Made by a program: the position numbers and the translations under genes. The notes beneath the pieces are model-generated. The model did no database searches. It was not told the DNA's origin and saw nothing but the letters and a program-made list of their open reading frames with translations. From NCBI GenBank assembly GCA_001600055.1, contig BCIV01000003.1:563162-627161 (forward strand): a stretch of 64,000 nt of DNA, read 5' to 3'. Positions 46,501 through 59,700 of the stretch are shown one piece after another. The stretch is from Filobasidium wieringae. Lineage: Eukaryota; Basidiomycota; Tremellomycetes; Filobasidiales; Filobasidiaceae. Each line of letters opens with the position of its first letter. Positions within the stretch are counted from its first letter, which is position 1.

Positions 46501-48511
46501 CCGATCAGTCCAGGGAGGAAGCGGTCGTCTGGTAGCGATATGCAAACTATTCTGGAACCACCACTCGCTCTGATAAATGTCGACGGGATCGGAAATGACT
46601 CCGATTTAGATCTGAATGCTCGTTTGGATCTTGCCAAGGCAAACTCTGTCAACACAAACCAGCTGATCATGCACAATCACGCTATCACGGAGCTTGGAAC
46701 GGTCAAGGCAGATGGTGAGGTTCAGTGACGAGGTCAAAGCGGGTGGTACTGACCTATAACTCTAGATGAACGTGATCGGTCGTTACCGAGGGTTCCGCTG
46801 CATATACGAAACAGAACTCCAAGTCCTACCAAACAAGACGTTACCGAAACCCAACCTGAGGACGATCCTACAATGAGTCCTGTTCGACCTCTAAATATCT
46901 CTCGAGTGAAGACCCCTCCACCGTCAAGGAGTATGATTCCGGTCCGGTCTCCTCGACCACTAAGTGTTGTCTCTGAGGGTGCTCCTTCGATCAGCACATC
47001 TGTATTACCTGGAGTATCCAATGGACTGAACGGAAGACCGCTTGGACCACGTCAGCCCACTATCAGGCAAGACCGGTCGATTGCGCCCGTCGGGACGTCA
47101 CGAGGTGGTAGAATCGTCTCAGGAGGAGGTAGACGAGTCTCTGCAGGTAGAGAGAAGATACCGCTCAAAGAAAGCCCCATAGAGCTAGAAGAATCCCCAA
47201 CGTCGCCTCTAATGCATAAGAGAGCTAGGTCGACGGAAGAGCTTGTTCCACGCAAGCGTTCGTACGATTTGAAGGTGTTGCCACAGGAAACGGGACGGAG
47301 AGATGAGGATGGCACACCAGATGCTTATTCCGCTGAGACAACCCGGGACCTGCCTTGGCCCCCTGATGCATCCCATCTACAGATGAACGGAGGCGTACCA
47401 GCACTGATGGTCATAGATCCTACGCCCATGGAACGGCAAAGCGATGTCTTCTGGGATAACCAGAGCACGACTACAGATGAGGTAAGAGAGGCTTGGGATG
47501 CTGATAGTATCGATGAACGGTGGCTGATTCCTTGCTTCTAACAGATTCAAAGAGCCATCGCTACGGCCAGACGGATAAAGTCTGAAATCGAACATCTCGG
47601 GACGACCGTTGGAAAAGAGATGGCGAGTCGGCATCGACATAAGCGAATCGACGAGCCATCACCTGGATTGATTAGGTCTCCGCCGAGCAGGAAACTTTCG
47701 AAACACGTTGTTGGTGATTCGGAAGGACAGAACGGTTCCTTGTCATCGCGACGAACGCCCGTCCCTACACTGCACGGAAAAGGAGATTTGGACATCGGCT
47801 TCGTCCAAAATTGGTCTACAAACGCTTCTGGTCTGATTGAGCAGATGATCGAAGCCTTGGCTAGAGCGGAAAGTGATAAGAGACAATTGACGGAGGAGGT
47901 CGAGACTTATCATCAACAAGCTATCTCGGTGAGCAAGCGCCCTGTTGAGGGAGTAAACGATTTGAAGCTGATCAGAAGGCACGGTCAGTCTTCACTTGAA
48001 GTCAATAGCTTACAGGGACGATTGGCAAGGGCTGCAGCTAAGCATGATCTTGCCAAAACTTCGATCAATGACCTGACTGCTGAGTTGGAGACGGTTTATG
48101 ATGTGAGCCAAGCACGAAATCGTGTACACATCTGATACGATTGATACTGATGAGTACATACTCTCTTAGGCGTTCAACGTCGAGCTGGATGGGATGTTCA
48201 ATGACGCACATTTACCGCCCACCGAGGCGTTTGACGCGTTGAGGAGGGAGTTGCAGTCTACCAAGGCGAAGCGAAACGAATTGCATCTCGATAATATGTG
48301 AGTTTGGCACGACTACGGATAGCTTCCCCGGTCACCCTGACAATTTATTTGCGCTTGTAGACGGCTCCGTCGAGAGTTGCAAGAATCTAATGCGAAGAAG
48401 GAAGAGTGAGTCGATGACTGTTCAGAAGTCGCGTGCCTGATGCTCAAAGTTTATATCGCTTGTACTCGTTTCAGACTGGTTCGATTACTACGGGCTCATG
48501 GAAGCACTTGA
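43600..48511 (+). CDS. DH-domain Rho guanine nucleotide exchange factor
   Basis: Predicted activator of a Rho/Cdc42-type GTPase. Exons: 43600-43825, 43906-44141, 44196-44390, 44454-44567, 44626-44725, 44789-44943, 45002-45419, 45484-45839, 45893-46008, 46061-46152, 46217-46714, 46766-47481, 47545-47928, 47989-48102, 48170-48297, 48361-48405 and 48475-48511 (about 1309 aa). The DH domain spans roughly residues 120-340: VKELQETEKRYLKRITCL, YADPLRKFAKRP, then IRELLAEPVQRIPRYTLLWQ, the most conserved DH helix. A probable PH-like region follows (CSLFLFDDKLVLAKR, LSFRGIVDILDVVAV). The C-terminal half is disordered and Ser/Pro-rich, and the last 170 residues are coiled coil. The 47929-47988 segment is a 60-nt in-frame candidate intron. 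It has some resemblance to fungal Bud3-like GEFs, but I do not assign a symbol. The transposon lies about 210 bp upstream of the ATG, possibly within its promoter. Confidence 0.87.
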
Positions 48512-49246
48512 CGGGACTCTGAGAAGAGATCTCGAGTTTGAAAGTAGGAAAGTCCTTGACGGACGGACATGCATATGAATTATAGTTGTATTGGTCTCGG
48601 CCCAGTGAGATAATGTCGATACCCATATACGTAGTGAAAGGAGATCTGCTTCCTGAAATCGGAAGTCGGGATCTGTTCGAGTCGAATCAGGCACGTTTAC
48701 AGGAAATACGGCGAAAAGGAGGCTGAAGCTGAGGGTGACGGGATGTCACCGTCTGAATTTTGAAATGGATCAAGGTGATTGACATGGTCGATTGTCATTC
48801 TCGAAAAACGGTGGGAGATGAATGGGCTCCTGCAGGGGACGAGGCTACCACTCATTGTCCTCACCTATTCTGCGATTCGACCTTGTTGTCTGTTTTGTAT
48901 CCGCGTTTTGATAGAACGCGTCTGTTGAGCTAAACAGCCTCAGCGTTCATGAAGTTCTGAAGTGTCGACACAAACATCATTGAATCTGTCAGCTACCACC
49001 CAACTCTCTCTCCTCCTCCATCTCTCACCAAGGTCGTCTATATCCCATGCGGTGCACTGTATAGAATCGTACGATACAGCATCCTCGGGCGAGCCAGACT
49101 CTAGTTCTACAATCCCTCGCAACGAACAAACAGAGATCAGGGATGCAAAATTAGACAAACAACTTTCACCCTTTCCAACAATCTCGCACGTATCTCAATT
49201 ATAATAACCATCCACCTCCCCCTTTCCTCCACAACCTTTCCGCTGG
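48512..49246. other. Intergenic, nothing recognised
   Basis: 735 bp between the RhoGEF stop and the transporter start on the same strand. The part next to 49247 is C/T-rich, as is common in fungal promoters. No gene is supported. Confidence 0.5.
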
Positions 49247-51328
49247 ATGGAACCTCGTTATACGATGCCCGATAAACGAAGAGCTCCTTATATCTCGACT
49301 GGAGGATCCACAACGGATCTCACCACCCTGAACAGCCTTAATTCTACTTCAGGGTCCACTGCTCCTAACGGATACTCTAGCCCTCTCGATCAGACTAAAA
49401 GCGATGCACCAAAATGGATGGCCGCAAACGGCGACAAGGCTAAATACGGCCTTGCACCAAACGGAATGTCTACTTATTCATCGTCGCTTGGGTCAAATGG
49501 AGATGCCTCGCATTTCACCGGGAGGAGAACATCGGTAGTACATCCGCAACCTCTTCCATTCGACTCTCGAACCGGATCGTATCTCCTTCCTGGAGGACAT
49601 ACTCGACGCACATCATCTCTCACCCCGACACCGCCTTTCCAATCGACCATGCAGAAACTCCTCTCTTCCCCCCTTCCATCCAAGTCCACCTTGAAATTCA
49701 TCTGCCTCTGCACACTATGGTACGGAACATCAGCTCTTTCCTCGAACACAGGGAAAGTCATCCTCAACAACTTCAAATTCCCCGTGACACTCACTATCGT
49801 CCAATTCTTCTTTGTCGCCGGATACTGTTGGCTCGCGACAGAAGGTCGACAACTGTTCCCTGTGTTCAGACTTATAGGCGGGCTGATGAGGAAGTTTTCA
49901 GGATCGAGAGCACTAACGCAAAAACAAGCAGGAGGAATGAGACTGAGGAGACCTTCTAGAGCGATCTTGACAAACACTTGGCCTATGGCCGTGTTCCAGG
50001 TTGGAGGCCATATCTTTTCGAGTATGGCGATCAGTCGGGTACCAGTTAGTACGGTACATACCATCAAGGTGAGTCGTCTGGCGCCTTATCTACCTTTGGC
50101 TCGGAAATTAACGAGCTGGCTTGTAACTTGTTCCAAGGCTCTCTCCCCACTCTTTACCGTTCTGGCCTACGCTCTTCTCTTCAAGATATCCTACTCACCC
50201 GCAACTTACCTTTCTCTCCTCCCCCTCACTTTGGGTGTCATGCTCGCATGTTCCTTCGACATGTCAGCTTCCAACATTCTTGGGCTCATGTGCGCCTTCG
50301 GATCTACTCTGGTATTCGTTTCCCAAAACATTGTCTTCAAGAAACTCATGCCTTCCTCCGGAAGCGGTACAAACCATGGTCCAGGTTCAGGCGGACCTAA
50401 CAACTCGCTCAGTACAACTCAGACCAGCCCAAAATTGGACAAAATCAACCTGCTCTTCTATTCCTCCGGAATGGCTTTCCTATCGATGATCCCTCTATGG
50501 GCATACTCGGACATGCCGACTCTGCTAGCGCTTTGGTTGGATCCGGATAGCGTACATCTCGCTGCCAAAGTCAACATCGGAGCGCCTCCTAGCGTCACTT
50601 TTTACTTTTTCCTCAACGGGACAGTCCATTTCGCCCAGAACTTGCTAGCTTTCGCTATCCTCTCTTCTACCTCGCCGGTCACCTATTCGATCGCTTCTCT
50701 CGTCAAACGTATCGCAGTCATCTGTCTGGCTATCATCTGGTTCAACCAGAAGGTTCATCCTGTCCAGGCCGTAGGGATCTGCTTGACAGGATTGGGTCTC
50801 TGGATGTACAACGCTGCAAAGAGGGACGTCGAAAAGGGAGAGAAAAAGGTTAGAAGGATGGAAGCGGTCAAGGATGGAATGCTTCCTCTCACTAGAGCGG
50901 ATCAAAAGCTGCTGGATGAAAGGAGCGAAATGAATACGCCAAATCTAAGCGATACGGAACCCTATCCCGATCGAACTTATGGGATCGAAAATTTCCATCT
51001 GCAGTCCACCTCGCAGATCAATGGAGCGTACGCGTTCAACGACGAAAAACTCAATCGTGCCACCCAATATGGTTACGCTCAACCTTACCCACCAGCAACT
51101 CATTCGCTGAACTCCCCGCCTATCTCTGGAGGTGCGGCTTTACCAATCAACGGCATGCATATCCATCACAAGACTGAGAGTGCAAGCTATATGAATGGGG
51201 GTACGGCACGACGGAGGCTCTCCAATGATCAGAATAAGATGGTAGCAGCGATCGGGAAGTATCCTGTAGACGAGGGAAAGCGTCATGTAGATGACGAGGA
51301 AGTACTTCAGGACATAGATCCTCGATGA
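49247..51328 (+). CDS. SLY41: SLY41-type triose-phosphate/nucleotide-sugar family transporter
   Basis: Drug/metabolite-superfamily membrane protein; yeast Sly41 is an ER/Golgi member. Exons 49247-50068 and 50138-51328 give about 670 aa. The N-terminal 140 residues are hydrophilic and Ser/Thr/Asn-rich. The transporter core begins at TLKFICLCTLWYGTSALSSN, and continues with PVTLTIVQFFFVAGYCWLAT, VSTVHTIK joined to ALSPLFTVLAYALLF, LTLGVMLACSFDMSASNI and SPVTYSIASLVKRIAVI. The C-terminal 150 residues are a cytosolic-type polar tail. The 69-nt segment 50069-50137 starts GTGAGT and ends CCAAG. It has no stop and is in frame, but must be an intron because removing it restores the family's HTIKALSPLFTVL motif. 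About nine or ten membrane helices are visible. The substrate is unknown. Confidence 0.9.
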   Translation: MEPRYTMPDKRRAPYISTGGSTTDLTTLNSLNSTSGSTAPNGYSSPLDQTKSDAPKWMAANGDKAKYGLAPNGMSTYSSSLGSNGDASHFTGRRTSVVHPQPLPFDSRTGSYLLPGGHTRRTSSLTPTPPFQSTMQKLLSSPLPSKSTLKFICLCTLWYGTSALSSNTGKVILNNFKFPVTLTIVQFFFVAGYCWLATEGRQLFPVFRLIGGLMRKFSGSRALTQKQAGGMRLRRPSRAILTNTWPMAVFQVGGHIFSSMAISRVPVSTVHTIKVSRLAPYLPLARKLTSWLVTCSKALSPLFTVLAYALLFKISYSPATYLSLLPLTLGVMLACSFDMSASNILGLMCAFGSTLVFVSQNIVFKKLMPSSGSGTNHGPGSGGPNNSLSTTQTSPKLDKINLLFYSSGMAFLSMIPLWAYSDMPTLLALWLDPDSVHLAAKVNIGAPPSVTFYFFLNGTVHFAQNLLAFAILSSTSPVTYSIASLVKRIAVICLAIIWFNQKVHPVQAVGICLTGLGLWMYNAAKRDVEKGEKKVRRMEAVKDGMLPLTRADQKLLDERSEMNTPNLSDTEPYPDRTYGIENFHLQSTSQINGAYAFNDEKLNRATQYGYAQPYPPATHSLNSPPISGGAALPINGMHIHHKTESASYMNGGTARRRLSNDQNKMVAAIGKYPVDEGKRHVDDEEVLQDIDPR

Positions 51329-51621
51329 GCGTGAAGGTGTATCAGAGGGGCAGATGCATCGACATAATTTAGATTGGCTTGCGCTCGACAGAGGGGGGCT
51401 TTGTGGTTTGATTCGCTAGTGAGGCACGAATATAGAGTGCGTTTTCACGTTTGCCTTTACGGACTTGTATAGCATGGTTCATATTCATACAACAGGATAT
51501 CACAGTAATGTTACAACAGAGCACGATTACGTAGTGTCATTGCGGGTCGTGATGTAGCCCTTAGTCTGCAAACAGAGGTTGATACTGAGGAAGGTTCTTT
51601 AGCTCCTCAAACGGAAATTCT

Positions 51622-53471
51622 TCAAGGCGGAACTCGACGTACTGCGCTTTCGCCTTCTTCTGGCTGATGAGCGGTTGCAGGCGCCTCATCGTCGTCGTCC
51701 ATTAATTCCTCCTCATTGAGTAGACTTTTACCTAAAATCTCTTCTGCGTTACCTACAGTCTTCAAGATCTTGTAGGGCCTTTCCTCCAGTTGGTCATGAT
51801 AAGTATACTCATTTTGTCCGTTGTCCTCCAAGCCTTCGTCATCATCCTCAAATATACCTGCCAACTCGTCAGGTCGCATTTCGGCGAGTTCCCGCTGGCT
51901 TGCAGCGTGCATCTGTTGTGCTTGACTCATTGGACGAGCCATATCTTGAGAGCCCGTTGGATAAAATAATGGCTCATCTTGAGCCCCGCCTTGCATCACA
52001 TCCATCGTCTCATCGTACGCCTGCTCCTGCTCAGGGTGATTCTGAGGAAAATTAGCTTGAGCGTCCCGGCTCATCTGAAGACTAGCCTTCTTCCTAGCAG
52101 GAGATTTGCCAATCGTTTTGGTTTGTGCTTGCTGCGGCTGTTCTCCAGTCGGATGCGATCTAGGTGTCTCACGCTTGACACTCTTGGACTCGCTAGGCGG
52201 GTTCACCTTCATCTGCTCATTCATCGTTTCATCTTCAGTAGTAGCTATTGTTAACTCTGCTATGATGCTTTCTATCTCGATCTTGATTGAGATGGGTTGA
52301 CCAGCCGTGGAGAAATCGGCTGCAAGTGGAATACTCCAGCCTTCCGCTAAGGCGATAGCAGCCTGAAGTAGCAAGGATGGTTTAGTGAAGTTGGATGTGG
52401 CACATACACTTCACTCACGCGGAATTCTCTCATTGGAAAGGTCATATAAACAGGGGTTTCTGCTATATATTCGTCGAACTCCGACGTGGCGACCTTGATC
52501 TCCGTAGATATCGCCTTTTTTGAGGCCTGGCCTCCTTCCCAAGTTTTGACTCTGACCTGTTCAGGTTCGAAACACCAACCCAGTTCGGATTCTTGACGAT
52601 TTATCCCTCCGTTGGCTTCATTTGCTCCTTTTGCAGTCGTCAATCCAGAAACGTTGAAGTGATTTAGCCAATCTCGTAATGTCCGCGCAGGGATAACAAA
52701 GCGGGATGTAAGGGTACCAGGATCTACTGTTGCGATCAAGAACGGGGAATGTCCTAGATTGAGAGAATGTGTCTTGATAACACCTGCGTGATAAGCACAT
52801 GTAGATCAGCAACCCGGTTTCATCGGAATGACCGTCCTTTTAATTACCATGTTTACATATCAGCTTGAGTATAAGCCTAGCTTCCCTGGAGGTGGCATGC
52901 TCATCCTCGGAAGACTGACCATCATCTCGAAGCCTATTCTGAACATTCTTCTTCCCCTGAAGACCTCTACTCGGATCTTGGATCTCCATATCCAAGCGCA
53001 ATATGGTCTGCGAAGTTGTTGATCGGCTCAAGACCGATAACACAGACTGAAGCGAAGCGCCTGTGAACAAGGCAGAGCGGCTGCCTCGTAAGGCTATCTA
53101 CTCACCTTAACTTGCAGCTTGCATTTGATTCCTGCGAGTCGCTGCGCAGCGCTTCCTGTCAATCTGTATTTCTCAAAAGCTCCTGTCCCGAACGAGAATA
53201 AGCAAAAGGCGGTTTTTGAGGTGTTCAAGGTTGATAATTGCAGCTGTAGCAGAAAACACCGAGCTTCAATATGAGCACTCGAAGGTAGATATAGCCTGCT
53301 CACGCCATCATGCATCGCTTGAAGATGTAACTCGTCGCCAAACCGCGAGACGCATTGAAGAATCCTCTTGAGGTCTGTCCAAGAAATGAGCTGAATCAGC
53401 TAACGGGACAATGTTGAAGACATGCGACAGCGCTCACCTCGCACTGTGTGGGACTGAAGGGAAGCTTGCAT
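51622..53471 (-). CDS. RAD9: Checkpoint clamp subunit RAD9
   Basis: PCNA-like subunit of the 9-1-1 clamp in the DNA-damage checkpoint. Exons: 53438-53471, 53304-53374, 53106-53243, 52848-53046, 52419-52783 and 51622-52362 (515 aa). The N-terminal Rad9 domain is colinear with the family: DLKRILQCVSRFGDELHL, STLNTSKTAFCLFSF, CKLQVK joined to SVLSVLSRS, LILKLICKHGV and IKTHSLNLGH. The second PCNA fold follows (WCFEPEQVRVKTW, ETPVYMTFPMREFR, GWSIPLAADFS). From about residue 300 the tail is disordered, rich in Gln/Ser/Thr with many acidic patches, as expected for a phosphorylated Rad9 tail. The 53244-53303 segment is a 60-nt stop-free in-frame intron; removing it fits the Rad9 consensus. The start is a Met in an exon of only 34 nt, which is the least certain part. 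Confidence 0.88.
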
Positions 53472-53785
53472 CCTCCCAGCCTAGTGCTATAACCTGAACG
53501 GACCGTCTCAGCGAGATGACATCGTGAAAAGTAGCGATGGAAGTAAGGTCGATCGAGGAGGACGGTCGAAATGGAATCTCGCTTGTTTACGATGTGAATT
53601 CTGCTTCCGGGACGATCAGCGCTTCGTACAAATATCGGATCATTCTTTTTCATTTTGATTGCTCGACGTTCTTCATATTACAAGACTGGCTTGGAGCCAT
53701 TTGAGATTCATTATACACGTAGCATAGATACATCCTCCAAGTGGTGTACGATCGTGAGGGATAAGTAGTGGAGTCGCGGAAGGGT
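53472..53785. other. Intergenic between TOR and RAD9
   Basis: 314 bp between the TOR stop and the RAD9 start, both on the minus strand. No feature was recognised. Confidence 0.45.
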
Positions 53786-56700
53786 TCACCAGAAAGCGCA
53801 CCTGAAACGCCAGCTTTGTTCAGTAAACGCTTTAGTTTGAGGTTCGAAATCGCTGGACAGCTCACCATCCAATGAAACATTGACACAGGTTTTCTAAAGA
53901 GGTGGCCTGATTGATCAACAGCTGGACTTGGTCCTGAACGGGGAGCACAACCGTCGGTTTGAAGTCTCGACCTGGTCCAAAATACAAAACGATTAGCAAG
54001 ACTTCATAGAAAGTGATACACATCCGGTCGTACCTGTCAACTTATTCTTTACTCGCTCGATGACCAGCAAGGCCCGACTATTCTTGACCTCTGGGTGCTC
54101 GCCATCTATCGATTAGATCGCTAGGTCAACTCAGCAAGCTCTACCATGCTACGTTGTTAGACCGAGGCTTACCTATAATCCTAGCTTCGTCCGGTTTGGT
54201 TTTCTTCTGGCCAGGATATCCTCGTCCGTCTTGAACGGGTTCAGCTGTTAAAGAGGAAGCGTCAGCCAAGTGAGGATTGCGGTTCATCTGCGCTGGCTGT
54301 AAACGTACGCTCGCGCTCAGCATCCTTTTGACTATTGGCAATCAAACGCCAGGCGATCAGTGGATCGTAAACGAAAGCCTCCAACACAGCCATCAGCGAG
54401 TCCTTGTTATCTCGTAATACGTCCATAGTGACCTCGCAACTCTTCTTGTAACTCCCATGAATTCCGCTAACTTCCATAGCGTTGACCAACATACGGGTCA
54501 GTCGGAATGGAATTCGTTCGGGGAATTTATCTCTTGTCATGGCAACTTCGAAGCAATCACCCTAATTTGTCGAATGATCAGCTCTCCGTCGACGTTTAAA
54601 GCAAGGATGAAAGTGGACTTACGAAATCGATATGGATAACCTTTCCACTAATCTGATCCAGCATCAAATTGGATGGATGCCGATCGCCCAACCCCAAGAT
54701 ATATCCAACCATACTATTTGTCGCCAACGACCGCGTGTATGTCGTTCTTCTCTCTAACCACGACTCGGAGTTCTTACTCTTCAGCCACAGCACCCGATAT
54801 AGGTCTTGACCGGTGGTGTTGTCCAACGCATGCTCGAAAACTTCGACCTTATGAATCAGGGGTAAAGTCTCGTAGTCTGGGGCCATCTGTGTCATTAAGC
54901 GATGCTCGATATTGAGCAGAATTTTTCGGTTATCACGGTAGTCTTTGATCAAGACATGAAGGGTGTCACTGTGTGGTACCCATCCTAGTAGACCAGAGTT
55001 GGGGGAGAGGGGAATGACGGCGTATTGTTGAATGTGGAGATGTCGCTTGAAGCTCTCTGGATCAACTGAGAGCAACGTGTTGACAAGTCCGAAGAGTTGC
55101 ATAACTCTCTCATCCTGCCGGAGATCCTCGTGCCCTATGGAAAGCGGTGTCAAGACGTGAAAAATCGATATGCCTTACAAAACTAACCTTTCAGAAGATA
55201 CTGATACTCTTTGCCGTCAGATCCTTTCATACTAAACCGTCGTGGCCGTTGTTTAGATCCGATTACAGCAAAAGTAGGTAAGACAAAAGAGATGGTGACG
55301 ATCGCTTTACCGGGTTGATATGTGCCTGGTATAGCCAGTTCCAGATCCCTGACTTTGAGCAGTTTGGGCGACACGTATTGTAATTCAATGGAAGGGAGAG
55401 TCGCCAGCTGTTTTGACAACCTCTTAAAAACCAGGTAGTAGATATCCCATGCTTGATTTAGCTCGGATACTTCTCCTGAGATACGGAACCGTCGACAGTG
55501 GTCACGCGCTGCTTGTAAATCGTGTCCAAAGCTTTGAACGAAAGACGTCTCCCGGAGGGTCTCCGGACCCTTTGCAACCATTTCGTGAAGCGGTTCTAAT
55601 ACGCCAAACATCCCTTCGGGATTGTGATCTCCGAAGTAGTGTTTGGAAGCTTCCTCCAACCCCTCTTGCCACTGTTCGTGCCACAGGATAGCTGTTCGAA
55701 TCAATTCGGTACTGACGAGGGTGGCTTGATCGACGAGCGTGTCGCTATGATCTCGCATCTTCGACATGATCTGTAGGGCGATATCACGTCGGTGAACAAC
55801 TTGACTCTTGGACGCTACCGTTAGGGGGTATATCAAAGCTTGAGGGTGCGCCTTTCCGACACCATCGAGTAGTTCTTGAATCAGTCTTCTCACTTTCTCT
55901 CGTGGTGTATGCAGACGTGCGATGATCTATCGGACACAACGTCAAATGGGGTCTCCCTAACAGACTGGTCTCGATTACTTACTTGGGGCAGAACATTCAA
56001 CCAAACGTTGATGTTCACGGTCTTAAATCCTTCCGAAATAGCGTCATTTACACCTTGCTCGTATCCATAGGTGAACCACAATGTCAACAATCGCAGGGTA
56101 TCTTGTAACCAATCCCCTCGCGATAATGCGATCGAACGGAAGAAAGCTGCCATGCACGCGCGATGTTAGCCTTCCATTGGGCGAAAGTCTGAAAACCGGG
56201 CCAAACTCACCCTGGACTGCTGGCTTGATGTACACATTGAACGCATCAGAAGCAAGTACGTTCTTCTGTACTTCCAGATAAGTGATGACCTCGAAATTAG
56301 CCAATGCCCAAGTATGCCATCCCTTATACCAATCAGGATCAAGCTGAGTCGCGTAAGCGTAGTTGCTCAGAATTTCCGTAGGAGTATTCTACGAGGCACA
56401 TTGGTGACAGTTAGTATAGACTCACATCCAAGACGGCGATGCTTGACTAACCGCGACCCAGCCGTCTTGCAGTGCGACTTGCCATTTTCCGAGCTTGACG
56501 TGACACCTGGCTAAGAGCTTAGTGTAGCCCATATTGCTCGGATGTTCTGGTACCAAGCGGCCATTGACAGAAGTCAGATTCACATCCCTAACCAGGTCAG
56601 ACGTGAAGTCTCGCATCCATTTAAGACTTTCCGTACGCTCGCCTAATTCCCAAGTGTATTTGTAGTACGCATACAGAATGTTAGGAGGCGCTCGTCCTCC

Positions 56701-59700
56701 TTCCACACCGGTTCCCAAAGACGGCGAACCGAGTAGAGAATTGAGTGTTTTCTTCGCTAAGTCTAGACGATCCGACTTCCGGCACAAGTTGACGAACTTG
56801 ATCCACATGTCGGTGGCTTCAACAGGCGACAAAACCAAAGTACGAACTTGCAGGATGCGCTGCCAAACCTCGACATCTGGCTGACAACCTTTCAGCCGTT
56901 TCATCCAGACTTTTCGCTGAACAGCTTGACGAGCTGGTTGATCTTGCCACTGCTTGTACGCGATGATTTCCTCCAATTCGGAAAGCATCTGGACCCTGAC
57001 AACAACATCGTACGCTCGTCCGTAGCTTTCGCTTGACAAGGAAGTTAATTCGCCGTCCAAGAGATCACGTGTCCGGGTAATCTGGGTAAGAGCTTTAGAA
57101 TACTGGTTCCGATGTACGGACAAAATGGCGCGATAGAAGGGTCGATCTGGAGTGTCAGTCTTCATGACGGAGATATAATCGTCCATCAAGTCCCACTGGT
57201 TCAAAGACCAGGCAGCTGCTGCCGCGATAGGCGCTATTCGCCGACGTTCTTCGTAAGGCGCGTCTGCCCATCTGACCTGAACAAAGCTAGACAACTCGCT
57301 CCATTTGCCAAGAGCATGAAGGCATCGCAGTTTGCCCAACGTAACATCGGGATCAGGGTCCTCACGATTGTCCATTGTTTCCTCTTTCTCATTGTATAGA
57401 TCCAGGGCTTTCTCCCATCGACCCAATTTCTCATACCAGGCTTCTTGATGCGACGATTGTAACGCCTCTTGGGCGAAGTTTAGGGTTCCCCATGCAGCAT
57501 CGGTTTGCTGCAATCTCGTATTGACACTAATCAAGTCCTCAATAATAGGTCCCGTCGTCTCAGCAAAAAATTCTATCTCCTTGTAATGGAGTGCTTTAGC
57601 ATATGCATGGTAGACCATAGCGTAATCACCCAACATCTTCGGATCGATCGGGAGTGGCTTCTCGTCATGCTCCATGAACTCTGCCAAGGTCAGAAGTGTA
57701 ATCACGACCTCGGAGGGAACGCTTGGAGATGATATTGCCAACTCAATGTGCTTTACGATGTCGTCGCGATATTGCTCATAGAGTTCCGTCCAACAAGAAA
57801 TGAATGCGACGTTGAACAATTCCTGCCCAAAGGGCGAATGGACCTCGGCTAGGCCATGACACGACCTTAGCGCGTGAGATGGCGACTGTCGCATGAGCTC
57901 CAGGCCAAGTCGCTTGAGCCACGCTTTCCAGTCGGCAGCTGTGGCGATACCATCCGTGTTCCAGACTCCCTTCAAGTGTTGTTGATTGACGACCATACGG
58001 TTCTGCTCCTGAGCAACGGTAGCGATGGCCGCGGATTCGTGCGATCTGTAGTTTAGAAAAAGTCAGTATTGTGTGTTAAGGTACGGAGCACCGCTTCTCA
58101 CGGATCTGGTAAGCCGATATCCAGAGGCAAAACCTCGCGATTCAGCAATTTTTGAATAAGTGAGTCGTATAATGGATGTACGACCTTCTGAGAAACCAGA
58201 ACCTAGAAATAATAATACGCTCAGGAAACGTAGAGAACGGATAACACGAATACCATTACCTTGTTGATCATCGGAATGAAAATAGCATAGTCTGGACCAA
58301 GTTGTAGCACGATTGCACACAAGGTGTCCATAGCTACAACCTTCAGTTCAAGCGCCTCTCCAGAAAGAACTCGTGCCAGCGGGTGGATGATTTGAGAGAT
58401 GTTGTCACTGAAGTTTACCTTTCGGCACAGGTGGCCGATTGTCTGAATAGACGTGGAACGGAGCTCATCAGGCGCATCTGTTCGTTCAAAGCACTTGATG
58501 ATCACCGGCAGGATCAAGTGCATATACTCCTCAATGCTAGAGCCAAACACATAGAAGGCTTTTACGATACGCAATAAATTCTGCTTGCGACGATCGGACA
58601 GCTTGGCTGCCGAAATATCGCCTTCAAAGGTTCGAAGAATCTCTTGAAGCAATTTCGGGAGGAATGCTTTGAATTGACCTTCGACGGCGATCGAAATTGA
58701 TTCGACTAGGGCCGTGATAGAAAATTGCAATGTCGAATCCGGGTTCCAAAAGTCGTGAATGAGATCAAATAGTACTCCCAAATAGTTTCGAATGTGCGCT
58801 TTGACGATTCCCACCAAAAGGGCAAGCTGATGAAAGTAAGTCTCTTGCAGGCTTGGTGGAGCGAGCCTTACGACTCCCAGGAACGCCGGAATGATCTATA
58901 TGAGAAATCATTCAGAGATATAATCTATCTTCAGACGAATGCCGAGCTCACCTGGCCAAGATATGGAACGCATTTCAAGCCTTGAGTAGTGAAAATCAGC
59001 ATCACGGCCTCAGTGGCCGACCAGTGGTTGTTCGTTAACGTGGGGTCTGCGAGGACATTAACAAGCGCGTTGATGGTCACGGTCTGGTAAAACTCGTCTG
59101 GAGACGTCCCTGGGGAGTTCATGAGAAGCTGAACATCGGTGATTCGAGAGCCACTAGCTTCCGCATCAGTCTCGTCTGACTCGTCGTTAAGCAGCTATGA
59201 TGATCGCGGTCAGGTGGCGATTCAGATGGACCCCTTCCAAAACGACTTACCTTATGTCTGTACGGATCTAGAGCACCAAGCATCCCCATAGTTCTGATCG
59301 TCTCACGTCGAATGTGTTGATTCTTCTCAGTTTTGAGGAAGCGCATTAGCATCGCAAGCAGATGAGGGTACTTTTGATAGGGTTCTATGACCGCTCCAGT
59401 ATTGGATGCAACCTGCCCTAAGGTCTTCAAAGCTGCATCCCGTTTCATTGACGATGTCTGATCCGAGAGCATGTCCATGATCAGGGCCATGATACGATCA
59501 ACACTCGGGGAAATGTCCTCTCCTCCCACTCTCGCCAGCTCGCCCAGACATGCAAGACAGTATGACGCTACAGCTGGGTTCGTGTCTTTGGCGCTCGCTG
59601 TACGCAGCAATACAGACAACAGTGGTCCAGCATAAGGCTTGATTAGAGTGGAAGAAGCGCCCGAAGAGGCACCAATCAGAAGGCAAAGTAGCTTGGCGCT

